Positions 16,964-24,892 of a DNA stretch of 32,665 nt are shown here, piece by piece. Each line of letters opens with the position of its first letter. Positions within the stretch are counted from its first letter, which is position 1. Source of the stretch: Rhizobium sp. 16-449-1b (GTDB lineage Bacteria; Pseudomonadota; Alphaproteobacteria; Rhizobiales; Rhizobiaceae). Both the position numbers and the translations under genes were made by a program. Under the pieces are notes generated by a model, which was given only the letters and a program-made list of their open reading frames with translations, did no database searches and had not been told where the DNA came from. The stretch lies in the NCBI RefSeq assembly GCF_017741935.1, contig NZ_JAGHMH010000031.1:1-32665 (forward strand), in the 5' to 3' direction.

Positions 16964-17577
16964 CGGAGCTTCACCGGTGAGATGACGTCTTGCTTCGAGA
17001 TCGGCCATTTATGTCGAGTCATCGTCCATGTTCCGGCAATCGCGTGCCCTCAAGTGGAAGCCAAGTATCAGGGTGCGCCCGAAACGAGCGCCTAACAAGG
17101 TTTCTGTGGTTCGCCTGCTGGGTGAAATGCTGCTTGGGTGCTGATTCCGCACACGGTATTTAATAGCAGCGGGGTATAAGCTCGATTGAGACCGCAGCAG
17201 TGCGACTTCGAAGCAGTATAGGAGGAGTGTTTGCGAGGGATGCAAGCAAGGCCAAGCTAGTGCACGACGAGGGAGGGAACTTTGGCCAACGCCGCTGAGC
17301 TAGGCGGACGGATAGCTACCGATCGCCTAAACAAGGGATCGGGAAAGCATCCCTAACCTCGATAAAAACACGAAACGGACAGCCGTAGATTTTCGCACCG
17401 CCTTATACCTTATCGTTTGGTCGCGATCCTACTGCCATTCGACCTCCGCAGCGGCAAAAGGAGTTAGCGCTCGCCTAAAAGATCGAATACTCCATGGGCG
17501 AGCGCTGCAAAGTGGCCGCACATTTTGGCTAGATTAATTGCTACCGCACATCCTCACGACGCGCACCACGGCCGCGT
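16964..17577. other. 614-bp gap without a credible gene; several hairpins
   Basis: This stretch lies between the 3' ends of the convergent MFS and cfa genes. The frames within it are short and resemble no family I know. It contains three inverted repeats: TAGGCG...CGCCTA at 17301-17329 (imperfect inside), AGGGAT...ATCCCT at 17334-17354, and a strong 10-bp stem at 17466-17506 listed separately. It could hold a small RNA, transcription ends, or decayed DNA. No T-rich tails follow the stems. Confidence 0.4.
17466..17506. repeat. Strong hairpin, 10-bp perfect stem
   Basis: AGCGCTCGCC (17466-17475) pairs exactly with GGCGAGCGCT (17497-17506) around a 21-nt loop. In RNA the stem can grow by a U-G and an A-U pair. 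It is about 70 bp beyond the cfa stop, so it could end or stabilise cfa mRNA, but no U-run follows on either strand. Confidence 0.55.
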
Positions 17578-18693
17578 TTATCGGACGCTGTTGTAGCCGC
17601 CAACGATCCCGTTTCGTGAGAACACAATCTGCCACAGGTGGGCGTGGCGAACACGAAACACGGCCGCGCAGAGAAGCAAATAAAAACGCCACATGCGATG
17701 GAAACGCTCGTCATAGCGTTGCGCCAGAGCTGGCCAAGAAGCCTCGAAATTGTGATACCACGCCATCAATGTCTTATCGTAGTCGGATCCGAAGTTATGC
17801 CAGTCCTCGGTCACAAGGCGACCTTCAGTCGCTGCTGTAATCTGTCCGGAAGATGGCAGCATCCCGTGCGGGAAGATGTACTTCTCGATCCATGGATCGC
17901 CGCTACGGCTGGTGTTATTTCCGCCGATCGTGTGGAGAAGAAACAAACCGTCGTCAGAAAGCAACGAACTCACCTTCTTGAAATAGCGGTCATAGTTTTT
18001 GTAACCGACGTGCTCAAACATTCCGATCGATACGATCCGGTCGTACTTGCCTTCAAGCTCCATGTAATCCATCAGCCGGGTTTCGATCGGAAGGTTACCG
18101 CGCGTTGCGTTAGCATGAGCCATCTGCTCTTTGGAAATGGTAATGCCCAAGGCCTCCACCCCGTAGCGCTCGGCAGCAAATTTTAGGAAGCCACCCCAGC
18201 CGGAGCCGATATCAAGAACACGCATCCCTTCCCGCAATCCGATCTTTCGGCAAATCAGATCGAGTTTTGCTTCCTGAGCGGCCGCGAGTGTATCTGCACT
18301 ACGCCAATAGCCGCACGAATAAATCATCCGCGGGTCAAGCATCTGCGCGTAAAGGTCATTGCCGATATCGTAGTGTTTCTCGCCAACTTCTCTCACACGG
18401 CTGCGTTGGCGGTTGGTCAGCCAACTCCTGACGCCAAGTAGGATGAGCGGCAGGCTTAGCCGGAGGCGGGACTGGAGATTATTTCCGAGGATCCGCTCCA
18501 ACAAAGTGTCCAAGGCTTCGGTGTCCCACCATCCATCCATATAGGCTTCGCCTAATCCGAGCGAACCATCCGCAAGAACGCGCCGGAAAACGTTCTCGTT
18601 GTGGACCTGAATATCCCAAGGGCGAGTTCCGCCGATTTCGACATCACATGACCTCAGAAGATCGTGGACGAATTGCATTTCCTTCTTGTTCAT
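17578..18693 (-). CDS. cfa: Cyclopropane-fatty-acyl-phospholipid synthase
   Basis: A 371-residue SAM-dependent enzyme that adds a methylene bridge to unsaturated acyl chains of membrane phospholipids. The N-terminal lipid-binding region (about 1-95) includes GLGEAYMDGWWD. The catalytic domain has HYDIGNDLY (107-115), YSCGYW (125-130), the SAM motif DIGSGWGG (161-168), and MFEHVGYKNY with the bicarbonate-binding Glu. The C-terminus has RMWRFYLLLCAAVFR and the final NGIVGGY. Length and motif order are normal for Cfa. It is monocistronic by position, with regulation possibly through the palindrome at 18749-18763. In rhizobia such lipids accompany stationary phase and acid stress (family knowledge). 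Confidence 0.96.
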   Translation of the reverse strand: MNKKEMQFVHDLLRSCDVEIGGTRPWDIQVHNENVFRRVLADGSLGLGEAYMDGWWDTEALDTLLERILGNNLQSRLRLSLPLILLGVRSWLTNRQRSRVREVGEKHYDIGNDLYAQMLDPRMIYSCGYWRSADTLAAAQEAKLDLICRKIGLREGMRVLDIGSGWGGFLKFAAERYGVEALGITISKEQMAHANATRGNLPIETRLMDYMELEGKYDRIVSIGMFEHVGYKNYDRYFKKVSSLLSDDGLFLLHTIGGNNTSRSGDPWIEKYIFPHGMLPSSGQITAATEGRLVTEDWHNFGSDYDKTLMAWYHNFEASWPALAQRYDERFHRMWRFYLLLCAAVFRVRHAHLWQIVFSRNGIVGGYNSVR

Positions 18694-18748
18694 GTTCGAT
18701 CAATTCTATCTAGTGGGGCACTGAAACACCCACTGCTCATTGAACGTC

Positions 18749-18763
18749 GAGCAGCGGCTGCTC
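18749..18763. promoter_or_regulatory. Perfect palindrome upstream of cfa
   Basis: GAGCAGC-G-GCTGCTC is an exact 7-bp dyad about 56 bp before the cfa start, in its probable promoter region. It may be an operator, but no regulator can be assigned. Confidence 0.3.
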
Positions 18764-18920
18764 CTCTTGGTTAAGAAGACCCATCGGGCCGACGTTCGCG
18801 CACGGCTTCCGAGGTCGCATTTTTGCGACGGTATTCGTGGGTCAGTTTGCACGAGACAACCGTTAGCGTTGCTCGTTTTTGGCTTCGATTTGCTAGTTAG
18901 CGAATGGAATAAGCTGGATT

Positions 18921-18951
18921 TGGACGGTCAGGCGCCCCACCTGACCGTCCA
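18921..18951. terminator. 12-bp perfect stem-loop downstream of the SDR gene pair
   Basis: TGGACGGTCAGG (18921-18932) and CCTGACCGTCCA (18940-18951) flank a 7-nt loop. It sits about 30 bp past the stop of the minus-strand SDR gene at 18983, the normal place for a terminator, but no T-run follows on that strand. It may act as an mRNA-end stabiliser or factor-assisted terminator. The rest of 18694-18982 shows no gene. Confidence 0.55.
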
Positions 18952-18982
18952 CGCTCAGACCAGTCCAAGCGTCTTGCGGAGC

Positions 18983-19702
18983 TTATACAAGCGATCCGCC
19001 ACCATCCGTCACCAAAACCTGCCCGGTTACGTATGTTTGGTTCATCAGATAGAGATAGGCTTGTGCGATCTCCTCCGCCTCGCCGACGTGTCGAACGGGC
19101 AACCCCTCGCTTGCACCTTTATAGAGCTGCTCGCGATCGGCACTGTCCATTTCGCCCCACAGCGGCGTCTTTACGAGGCCTGGCGTCACGACGTTCACGC
19201 GAATTGGCGCAAGCTCCACAGCGAGCGCACGTGTGAGACCTTCCATTCCAGAAAGTGCGCCAGCTACGATGGACCAATTGGGATGTGGCCGAATGCTAGC
19301 GGTACCGGATGTAAATGTCACGGATCCGCCCGCACGAATGTGAGGCACTCCGAATTTCGCCGAAGCGTAGGCGCCCCAGTAGCGAGTATCAAAGAAGCGC
19401 TTTGCCTCGGCCAGATCGACGGATTCAAGGCTCTTCAACAGCAAGGATTCGCCTGCCGTATATACGAGATGATCGAATTCGCCGACCTTGTCGAAGAAGC
19501 CTTCGATGGAAGCCGAATCCGAAAGATCGACAACATTTCCCTCGCTCCCTTCCGGCAACTTTGACAATGCCTCATCAACCCTCTGCTTCTTGCTCGAGCC
19601 GACTACCAACGCCGCGCCCTCGCGAGCCGCAGACAGAGCAACAGCGAGACCGATACCGGACGTGCCGCCAAGCACAACAATGCGTTTACCCTTAAGACTC
19701 AT
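18983..19702 (-). CDS. SDR-fold protein lacking the canonical Tyr-xxx-Lys
   Basis: A 239-residue SDR with an intact cofactor site GGTSGIG (12-18), TAGE in place of NNAG (82-85), and Ser in FTSGTA near 132. Where YxxxK should stand before MEGLTRALAVELAP, the sequence is VAGAL (about residues 146-150), so both the catalytic Tyr and Lys are absent. I recall a group of bacterial SDR homologues with this feature; the reaction is not established by sequence. The ATG at 19702 has AGGAG 7 nt upstream; an ATG two codons earlier is too close to it. It follows the other SDR gene by about 41 bp, probably one operon behind the LysR-box copy at 20566. Confidence 0.88.
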   Translation of the reverse strand: MSLKGKRIVVLGGTSGIGLAVALSAAREGAALVVGSSKKQRVDEALSKLPEGSEGNVVDLSDSASIEGFFDKVGEFDHLVYTAGESLLLKSLESVDLAEAKRFFDTRYWGAYASAKFGVPHIRAGGSVTFTSGTASIRPHPNWSIVAGALSGMEGLTRALAVELAPIRVNVVTPGLVKTPLWGEMDSADREQLYKGASEGLPVRHVGEAEEIAQAYLYLMNQTYVTGQVLVTDGGGSLV

Positions 19703-19743
19703 GGTCATTCTCCTTTGTCATTTTTTGAAATATGCAGACTTCA

Positions 19744-20487
19744 CTAGCGTCCGCCGGACACAGTGATGGTGGTGCCTGTTATGTAAGATGCCGCATTTGA
19801 AGCGGCCCAGGCGACCGCATCAGCGACTTCCGACGCTTTTCCGACACGTCGTAGGGGGACGGTCGCTCTCGCCACTGCCTCTGCTTCATTGGGCAACATG
19901 TCTGTCGCCGTTAGACCCGGCGCGATGGCAACCACCCGTATGCCCTCGGGTCCAACTTCGTTCGCGAGGCCGCGGGTAAATGTCTCGATCGCTCCCTTTG
20001 TCGTTGCGTAAGCAACTTGGCCCGCCAGGCCGCCAAGCCGCGCCGCAACCGAAGAAAGCAGGACAATCGTGCCCCCGTTCCCGCCGTGTCGAGTGGAGAG
20101 GTGTCTAACGGCCCCGCCAGAGGCGAGCATCGAGCCGATCACATTCACCTCGAACAAACGCTGAAGATTTTCGGCTGTTTGCTCATCGGTGCGCAGGGCG
20201 TTTCCTGTCATGCCCGCGTTAGCTACAAATAGGCCAAGCGGCCCTAGCGCCTCCGTCGCCTGACTAAAAAGCGTCGGAATCTGTTCTGGATCCCCAACGT
20301 CTACCTGCACTGCAATCGCTGACCGTCCCATCGCGCGTATGGCTTCAACGACCTCTTCTGCAGCGAGCTTCTCCCTTGCGTAACCGACGGCAACTGACCA
20401 GCCTTCTTTAGCAAGACGGAGACAAATGGCGCGGCCGATGCCACGAGATCCGCCCGTGACGACGGCGACTTTGTTATTGTCGTCCAT
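19744..20487 (-). CDS. SDR family oxidoreductase (FabG-like)
   Basis: A 247-residue classical SDR with GGSRGIG (12-18), NAGM (90-93), catalytic Ser near 146 in LLSSVAA, and YATTK giving Tyr160 and Lys164. Tyr36-Ala-Arg after the second strand, with no acidic residue there, is compatible with NADPH. It ends with ASYITGTTITVSGGR. It resembles 3-oxoacyl-ACP reductases, but there is no fatty-acid gene context and it is more likely a general ketone/aldehyde reductase. It is first of a two-gene unit, about 80 bp downstream of a copy of the LysR promoter region. Confidence 0.9.
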   Translation of the reverse strand: MDDNNKVAVVTGGSRGIGRAICLRLAKEGWSVAVGYAREKLAAEEVVEAIRAMGRSAIAVQVDVGDPEQIPTLFSQATEALGPLGLFVANAGMTGNALRTDEQTAENLQRLFEVNVIGSMLASGGAVRHLSTRHGGNGGTIVLLSSVAARLGGLAGQVAYATTKGAIETFTRGLANEVGPEGIRVVAIAPGLTATDMLPNEAEAVARATVPLRRVGKASEVADAVAWAASNAASYITGTTITVSGGR

Positions 20488-20565
20488 TTTGAAACCTTGA
20501 ATGTTGTATTGGCGAGACCAACGGCGCCGGATGAAAATCGAACGACCTTGATCTGTGTCGTTTTA

Positions 20566-20627
20566 TGGACTACGCGATCCATATTTACTAATCGGTAGTA
20601 GTTATGGCTGGTATCTCCGGCAGAGAT
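20566..20627. promoter_or_regulatory. Candidate LysR-box region, copy A (upstream of SDR pair)
   Basis: About 42 of 62 positions match, without gaps, the region 26910-26971 that precedes the LysR gene at 26964. The best core is GTAGTAG.TATGG..GGTATCTC. A local dyad TATGGA (20564-20569)/TCCATA (20578-20583) overlaps it. The likely role is a binding site for that LysR regulator in front of the SDR operon. No lysR coding sequence follows here. Counted by eye. Confidence 0.55.
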
Positions 20628-20774
20628 GATCTGCTAGACAGCGCTATTAGGGCGTTAAGTGTATAGTCGAGCGGGTTGTTCACCAGCAACAGAAGCTATA
20701 ACTCTCAACGATATAGCCGCTTGGTCTAGAGAAGTTTAAGGCCACTGCGGGAACGTGGCGATAATTTCGACTAC

Positions 20775-20939
20775 TCAGCCGCTTGCTTGGTCGAAAGCCA
20801 CTCGCCCTTCTCTATCGAGGGCGGTGAAATCTTCCTCAGAAAGAATCAAGTCGGCTGCCGCGACATTTTGCTCGATGTGTTTAACATTCGAGGTTCCGGG
20901 GATGGGCAACATATTGGGACTGCGTTTGAGGATCCAAGC
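20775..20939 (-). pseudogene. C-terminal fragment of the IS-interrupted aldo/keto reductase
   Basis: Reading the minus strand from the IS edge gives 54 residues plus a stop: AWILKRSPNMLPIPGTSNV continuing to FDQASG. This is the conserved end of aldo/keto reductases, including the PGTS cofactor-binding segment and the ENV(A)AA helix region. It joins in frame to the N-terminal part at 21790-22518 when the IS and one TA copy are removed, giving an ancestral protein of about 297 residues. It has no start of its own. Confidence 0.88.
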
Positions 20940-20951
20940 TACGGCGTCGAC

Positions 20952-21368
20952 TCATAAACTTTGGCACCATATTCTTGTGGCGACGAGCTTTACCGCAGCG
21001 AGGTAGTTTTCCGGGCGCTTGTCGTATCGGGTTGCGATGCCTCGGAACTGCTTGATCCTGTTGAAGAACCGTTCCACGAGATTGCGTTGGCGATAAACCC
21101 AGCGCGAGAACATGAAGGACCCCGTGCGATTACTCTTTGGTGGGATGTTGGCCCAGGCCTTTCGTTCGGCGGCCTTGGCCCTGATGGCATTCGTGTCATA
21201 CCCCTTGTCGGCCAGCAGGATACCCCCCGCGCCAAGCTCATCCGTCAGCGCGTCGGCTTCGGCACAGTCGGCGATCTGTCCACCCGTCAGACGCAGATTG
21301 ACCGGGCGACCCTCCGCATCGACGAGCGCGTGGATTTTGCTCGTCAGCCCGCCGCGGGAACGTCCCAT
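20952..21368 (-). CDS. IS5-family transposase, second frame (OrfB part)
   Basis: A 138-codon frame beginning MGRSRGGLTSKIHALVDAEG, the catalytic core of IS427-group transposases. It contains the second Asp in LLADKGYD and the Glu in RNLVERFFNRIKQFR, completing the DDE triad whose first Asp is in the upstream frame. Its stop lies inside the left inverted repeat. It is probably expressed mainly as a fusion through a -1 frameshift at 21390-21395 rather than from its own ATG. Confidence 0.92.
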   Translation of the reverse strand: MGRSRGGLTSKIHALVDAEGRPVNLRLTGGQIADCAEADALTDELGAGGILLADKGYDTNAIRAKAAERKAWANIPPKSNRTGSFMFSRWVYRQRNLVERFFNRIKQFRGIATRYDKRPENYLAAVKLVATRIWCQSL

Positions 21369-21715
21369 GCCACCATCGTCTCCATCCCCTTTTTTCCCGT
21401 GGCCGCGTGCTGGTGAACGCGAACACAGGTCGAGTCGATCATGACAATGTCGCCGTCGTAGGCCTTGGACACCGCTTCAAGAAGCCGATCCCATACCCCG
21501 GCTTTGCGCCAGCGGACGAAGCGGTTGTAACAGGTCGTCGGCGGGCCATAGCGCTCCGGAACTTCCGCCCAAGGCGAGCCCGTTCGAAACCGCCAGAGGA
21601 TACCATTCAGCACCCGCCGATCATCAACGCGGGCAACACCGCGTGGCTTGTTGGGCAACAACGGCGATATGATCGACCATTCGTGGTCAGTCAGTTCGTA
21701 GCGACGACGCGTCAT
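21344..21715 (-). CDS. IS5-family transposase, first frame (OrfA part)
   Basis: A 123-residue frame starting MTRRRYELTDHEWSIISPLL, the N-terminal domain of IS427-group transposases. VMIDSTCVRVHQH holds the first catalytic Asp, followed by ATGKKG at the slip site. The ATG at 21715 has GGAAG about 6 nt upstream; the frame is open to 21748. It overlaps the second frame by 25 bp. Without frameshifting it yields a short DNA-binding-type product that may damp transposition (known for related elements). Confidence 0.92.
   Translation of the reverse strand: MTRRRYELTDHEWSIISPLLPNKPRGVARVDDRRVLNGILWRFRTGSPWAEVPERYGPPTTCYNRFVRWRKAGVWDRLLEAVSKAYDGDIVMIDSTCVRVHQHAATGKKGMETMVAWDVPAAG
21390..21395 (-). 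promoter_or_regulatory. Programmed -1 frameshift (slippage) site in the transposase
   Basis: A run of six A followed by G on the minus strand sits in the overlap of the two transposase frames. Slipping back one base changes GKKGMETM into GKKGDGDDGG-MGRSRGG, which joins smoothly to the second frame and matches the usual sequence of full-length IS427-group transposases. Confidence 0.8.
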
Positions 21716-21789
21716 CAAATGCTTCCATATTTCGAAGCCTTGAATCACGGCGCACGATAAATGCCAAGAAATTTTATGAGTTTACGCCG

Positions 21790-22518
21790 TAGAGCGATCT
21801 GACTCGGCGTAGCACCGTTTTTATGAGCAATGCTGTCGAGTAGCGAGCCTGGCTTAGCGAGGTCTCCGGCCGCAAGAGGGAACCAGGGGATGAAGCCGAT
21901 TTGACGAGCATCGCAGTAGTCAAGGACGGCTTCGCTGGTGCGATCAACCAAATTGTACCTGTTTTGGACCGTAGCCACGTTGAAGAACTTGGATGCCGCC
22001 TCGATGTCGGCCACAGATACTTCGCTGAGCCCCGCATAACGAATGAGCTTCGCGTCGATCAAGGACTTGATCGCATCGAACTGTTCGTTTGCGGGAACCT
22101 TGGGGTCAATCCGGTGCAATTGCCACACGTCAATTTGTTCGACCCCCAGATGACGAAGGCTCTTATGGGCTTGCTGAATGAGATACTCGGGGCGTCCGAC
22201 AGGAAGCCACACGTCCGGGCCTTGCCGTGTCAGCCCAGCCTTGGTCGCCACCACCAAATTCTGGGGGTACGGGTGGAGGGCTTCCTTTATCAGTGACTCC
22301 GAAATATCGGGTCCGTAGGAGTCGGCGGTATCGATAAAATTTACTCCGAGCTCGATCGTACGCTTGAGCGTCCTGAGAGCCTCGTTCCGATCTGCAGGGG
22401 GACCCCAAAAACCCGCTCCGGTGACGCGCATAGCGCCATAGCCAAGTCGGTTAACTGCGAGTTCTCCACCTATCCTGAAGGTTCCCGATCGTGCAGCATC
22501 CAGCGAAGTCTCATCCAT
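21790..22518 (-). pseudogene. Aldo/keto reductase, N-terminal part, interrupted by the IS
   Basis: The first 243 codons of an aldo/keto reductase. GYGAMRVTG lies near 27-35, and the catalytic tetrad is present: Asp63 and Tyr68 in FIDTADSYG, Lys93 in ATKAG, His135 in WQLHRID. The natural frame stops matching after PSQIAL, exactly at the IS edge, and then reads 13 residues of IS sequence before a stop. The lost part (cofactor-binding end) lies at 20775-20939. Without it NADPH binding should fail, so the gene is probably inactive. ATG 22518 precedes MDETSLDAARSGTF; an earlier ATG at 22548 would fall within an inverted repeat. Confidence 0.9.
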
Positions 22519-22540
22519 AACGTTGTCCTTTGCTTCCCGC

Positions 22541-22577
22541 GACTCCACCGGAGAAATATGCCCTCCCCGGTGGAGTC
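22541..22577. terminator. 11-bp perfect stem-loop between the MBL hydrolase and aldo/keto reductase genes
   Basis: GACTCCACCGG (22541-22551) pairs with CCGGTGGAGTC (22567-22577) around 15 nt. It lies about 67 bp after the MBL-hydrolase stop and just before the aldo/keto reductase start, so it may end the upstream transcript. No T-run follows on either strand. Confidence 0.5.
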
Positions 22578-22643
22578 ATCACCATCACTGAACACTTGCA
22601 GCGGTTGTCGCTTCAATGTTTGTAGATGGCGTCTGGTTTTTCT

Positions 22644-23513
22644 TCACGCTGCTTTTGTCGCTTTCACAGTCGCTGAAGAGACTTCTTCGGATGGTTCCAA
22701 CCGGTATCCATCTCCCGACCGACTGATAGTGCCCATACCGCGTACGTGGGAACCTGCCACGAGGACATCAGTTCCGGCCAACTCAGCGAGGAGCGCCTCA
22801 CGGGTGGCGACAGCTTGCGGCTGATCGAAATCAAAACCGATACTCCAGTGAGGATATGCAAGTTGCAGAAGTGTCGAGTGGGCAATGTCTGTCCACATGA
22901 GGAGCTTCTTGCCGTCCTGTTCGATGGAAACTCCGCAATGGCCGGGCGAGTGGCCAAACAGCCCGACCAGCCGCACCCCTTCTTCGATCTCGGAGTCAGC
23001 GGGTACCGCCTCGATCGCCCCCTCGTAAGGCGCAAGGACTGCCTTCGCAAGGTCGAACTTTTGCTGTGCTTCGCCGGGGTTTTTCGCTGGCGACGTGGGA
23101 TCCAACCAGAAGTCTAGTTCTTCGGTGGGCACGAAGAGGCGTGCCTTTGGGAAAGCCGCAGCACCATCTTCAGTGACCAGGCCGCCAATATGGTCCTCGT
23201 GCAGGTGAGTAAGGATTACCGCTTCGACTTGTTCCGGCTCGTATCCCAGAGATTTCAGTGCCGCTGGGACTTTCCCAAAATCCGGGCCAAGTTGGTGTCC
23301 GCAACCAGCGTCGATGAGCCAGAGGCGGTCACCACGACGCAAGGCGAAGGCGTTAATGGGTTCCGGGGACGGACCTATCTGCGGCAAACCGGCGTCCACA
23401 AACAGCTTTTCGCCGTCCTTGGATTTTGCAGCTGGGATCAAATCCGGGCCGCATGGAAATACGCCATCCAACAGAGTGGTTAAGGTAAACTCACCTATCT
23501 TGATTTCTTCCAC
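22644..23513 (-). CDS. MBL-fold metallo-hydrolase, cytosolic
   Basis: A metallo-beta-lactamase-fold hydrolase of about 289 residues. The zinc motif HLHEDH is at residues 103-108, GHSPGHCG supplies a later His, TDIAHS supplies the bridging Asp region, and a SHVRGMG segment supplies a C-terminal His. It is similar in layout to N-acyl-homoserine-lactonase-like and related MBL hydrolases, but the substrate is unknown. The start is uncertain: GTG at 23513 has AGGAG 8 nt upstream, while the in-frame ATG at 23537 adds MAKLGVKN but has a poor ribosome site. It follows the MFS gene by 12 to 35 bp, so the two are probably cotranscribed. It has a paralogue with a signal peptide at 25845. Confidence 0.9.
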   Translation of the reverse strand: MEEIKIGEFTLTTLLDGVFPCGPDLIPAAKSKDGEKLFVDAGLPQIGPSPEPINAFALRRGDRLWLIDAGCGHQLGPDFGKVPAALKSLGYEPEQVEAVILTHLHEDHIGGLVTEDGAAAFPKARLFVPTEELDFWLDPTSPAKNPGEAQQKFDLAKAVLAPYEGAIEAVPADSEIEEGVRLVGLFGHSPGHCGVSIEQDGKKLLMWTDIAHSTLLQLAYPHWSIGFDFDQPQAVATREALLAELAGTDVLVAGSHVRGMGTISRSGDGYRLEPSEEVSSATVKATKAA

Positions 23514-23548
23514 GTTCTTTACTCCTAACTTTGCCATTCTCGACGGCT

Positions 23549-24739
23549 TTAAGCTTTGCGTGCGAGCTGCATGAAAATTGCTAGGCCACCTGAGACAGCC
23601 GACATCAGCATCACCGCAGGCCATCCGCCTGCGTCCCAGGCTGCGCTCGCAGCCGCGGACCCGACCGCGCCAAAAGCAAACTGAGCTGCCATAAATACGG
23701 TGTTGAAGCGGCCGCGCGCTCCTCCTGCAGCGTTAAACACGACGGTCTGATTGCTTATGAGAGCAACCTGAAGCCCGGTGATCATCAGGACGACGCCGAT
23801 CGCGATCCCGATGAGGTTAACTAAAACGATCATGACGACGTAACTCAAAGCCACCAGAACCGCCCCAAAGAGCACGGCATTCCTTGGATCACGGCGACCG
23901 GCCAGTTTGACAATCGGCGGTGCCAGCACGACCCCCGCCAATGCGAGCAATCCAAAAAGACCAGCCACCTCGCTCCCAAGATTGAAGGCCGGGGTCCGCA
24001 ACAGCAGTGCCAGGATTGTCCAAAATGCGCTGAAGCCAAAAAATAGAAGGCTCTGCGTTAGCGCGGCACGTTGAAGAACCGCGGATTGTCTTGTCAGGCG
24101 GACCAGAGAGAGCAGCAACTCGCCGTAAGACTCTCTCGATTCCGGGCGGCTGCGCGGCAGCTGCCGCGTGAGGGCAATCTGCATGAGCAAGGCTATCACC
24201 GCGCCGAGGGCAAACATCGCACGCCAACCGAGATAAGCGCCCACGAAACCGCTCAACGTCCTCGCCAACAGAACGCCGATGAGCAGGCCACTGGTGAGTG
24301 TACCGAGGACACGGTCACGTGCGGTCGGCGTAGCCAACTCCGCAGCAAATGGTATGAGCTGTTGTGCGATAGTAGCAAACACGCCGATCAAGACGGATGC
24401 AAGCGCAAGGATAGCCAGTCCCGGCGCGACAGTTGCTGCCGCCATCGCGAGCATTAGCCCGATGCACTGCAATTGGATCAACTTCCGCCGATCCATACGG
24501 TCGCCTAGCGGGACAAGCAGGATTAGGCCGATTGCGTAGCCAACCTGTGTCGCAGTCGCGACAATGCTCACGCGGGTATCAACGGAAAATTCCTGTGCGA
24601 TGAGCCCTAAGATTGGCTGGTTGTAGTATTGGCTTGCCACTGCAAAACCTGTCGCAACGGACATGGTTAGTACTAGCTGCCGACTGACGCCTTGGTCGCT
24701 GGAGGTCCGAGACGATAACATTTCAGGCGTATCACTCAT
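23549..24739 (-). CDS. MFS transporter (DHA1-type)
   Basis: A 396-residue major facilitator protein with about twelve membrane segments. The first is preceded by a polar tail of about 20 residues; ASQYYNQPILGLIAQEF lies between segments 1 and 2, GDRMDRRKLIQLQ is the conserved segment 2-3 loop, and TPTARDRVLGTLTSGLLIGVLL resembles motif C of antiporters. This pattern suits an exporter. An AAGGTG site lies about 8 nt before the ATG. It is immediately followed by the MBL hydrolase gene, suggesting a resistance pair in which one protein hydrolyses and one expels the compound. Confidence 0.92.
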   Translation of the reverse strand: MSDTPEMLSSRTSSDQGVSRQLVLTMSVATGFAVASQYYNQPILGLIAQEFSVDTRVSIVATATQVGYAIGLILLVPLGDRMDRRKLIQLQCIGLMLAMAAATVAPGLAILALASVLIGVFATIAQQLIPFAAELATPTARDRVLGTLTSGLLIGVLLARTLSGFVGAYLGWRAMFALGAVIALLMQIALTRQLPRSRPESRESYGELLLSLVRLTRQSAVLQRAALTQSLLFFGFSAFWTILALLLRTPAFNLGSEVAGLFGLLALAGVVLAPPIVKLAGRRDPRNAVLFGAVLVALSYVVMIVLVNLIGIAIGVVLMITGLQVALISNQTVVFNAAGGARGRFNTVFMAAQFAFGAVGSAAASAAWDAGGWPAVMLMSAVSGGLAIFMQLARKA

Positions 24740-24805
24740 AAGCTTTCACCTTGATCGTGACGCGTTATTTTTTCTGTATTGAACGGCCTGAGTGAGCGAC
24801 GGCTT

Positions 24806-24844
24806 CCGCAGCCCACGCCCATAGGCATCGCGGCCGGGCTGCGG
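24806..24844. terminator. 9-bp perfect stem-loop after the hydroxyacid dehydrogenase gene
   Basis: CCGCAGCCC (24806-24814) and GGGCTGCGG (24836-24844) form a GC-rich stem with a 21-nt loop, 49 bp past the dehydrogenase stop and upstream of the MFS gene. It may separate the two transcripts; there is no T-run. Confidence 0.45.
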
Positions 24845-24892
24845 CGCGTCGGTTACTCTCATCTACAAACGGTGTTGGTATTTGGCGCCGGA

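Larger units (their letters stand above)
20942..21789 (-). mobile_element. IS5-family (IS427-group) insertion sequence, 848 bp
   Basis: The ends carry imperfect terminal inverted repeats: CGGCGTCGACTCATAAA at 20942-20958 and, on the other strand, CGGCGTAAACTCATAAA at 21789-21773 (15 of 17 identical). The element is flanked by TA on both sides (20940-20941 and 21790-21791), and the restored target reads CTAG, which fits this group. It encodes a two-frame DDE transposase joined by a -1 slip site. The element splits an aldo/keto reductase gene. All parts look intact, so it may still be active and the insertion recent. Confidence 0.93.

Noticed and set aside
17009..17245. Minus-strand frame of 78 codons in the 614-bp gap
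   Set aside because: No ribosome site or recognisable motif, and the composition looks random.
18740..19564. Plus-strand open frame (274 codons)
   Set aside because: Most of it is antisense to the SDR at 18983-19702, and it has no family resemblance. The part before 18983 contains a strong hairpin.
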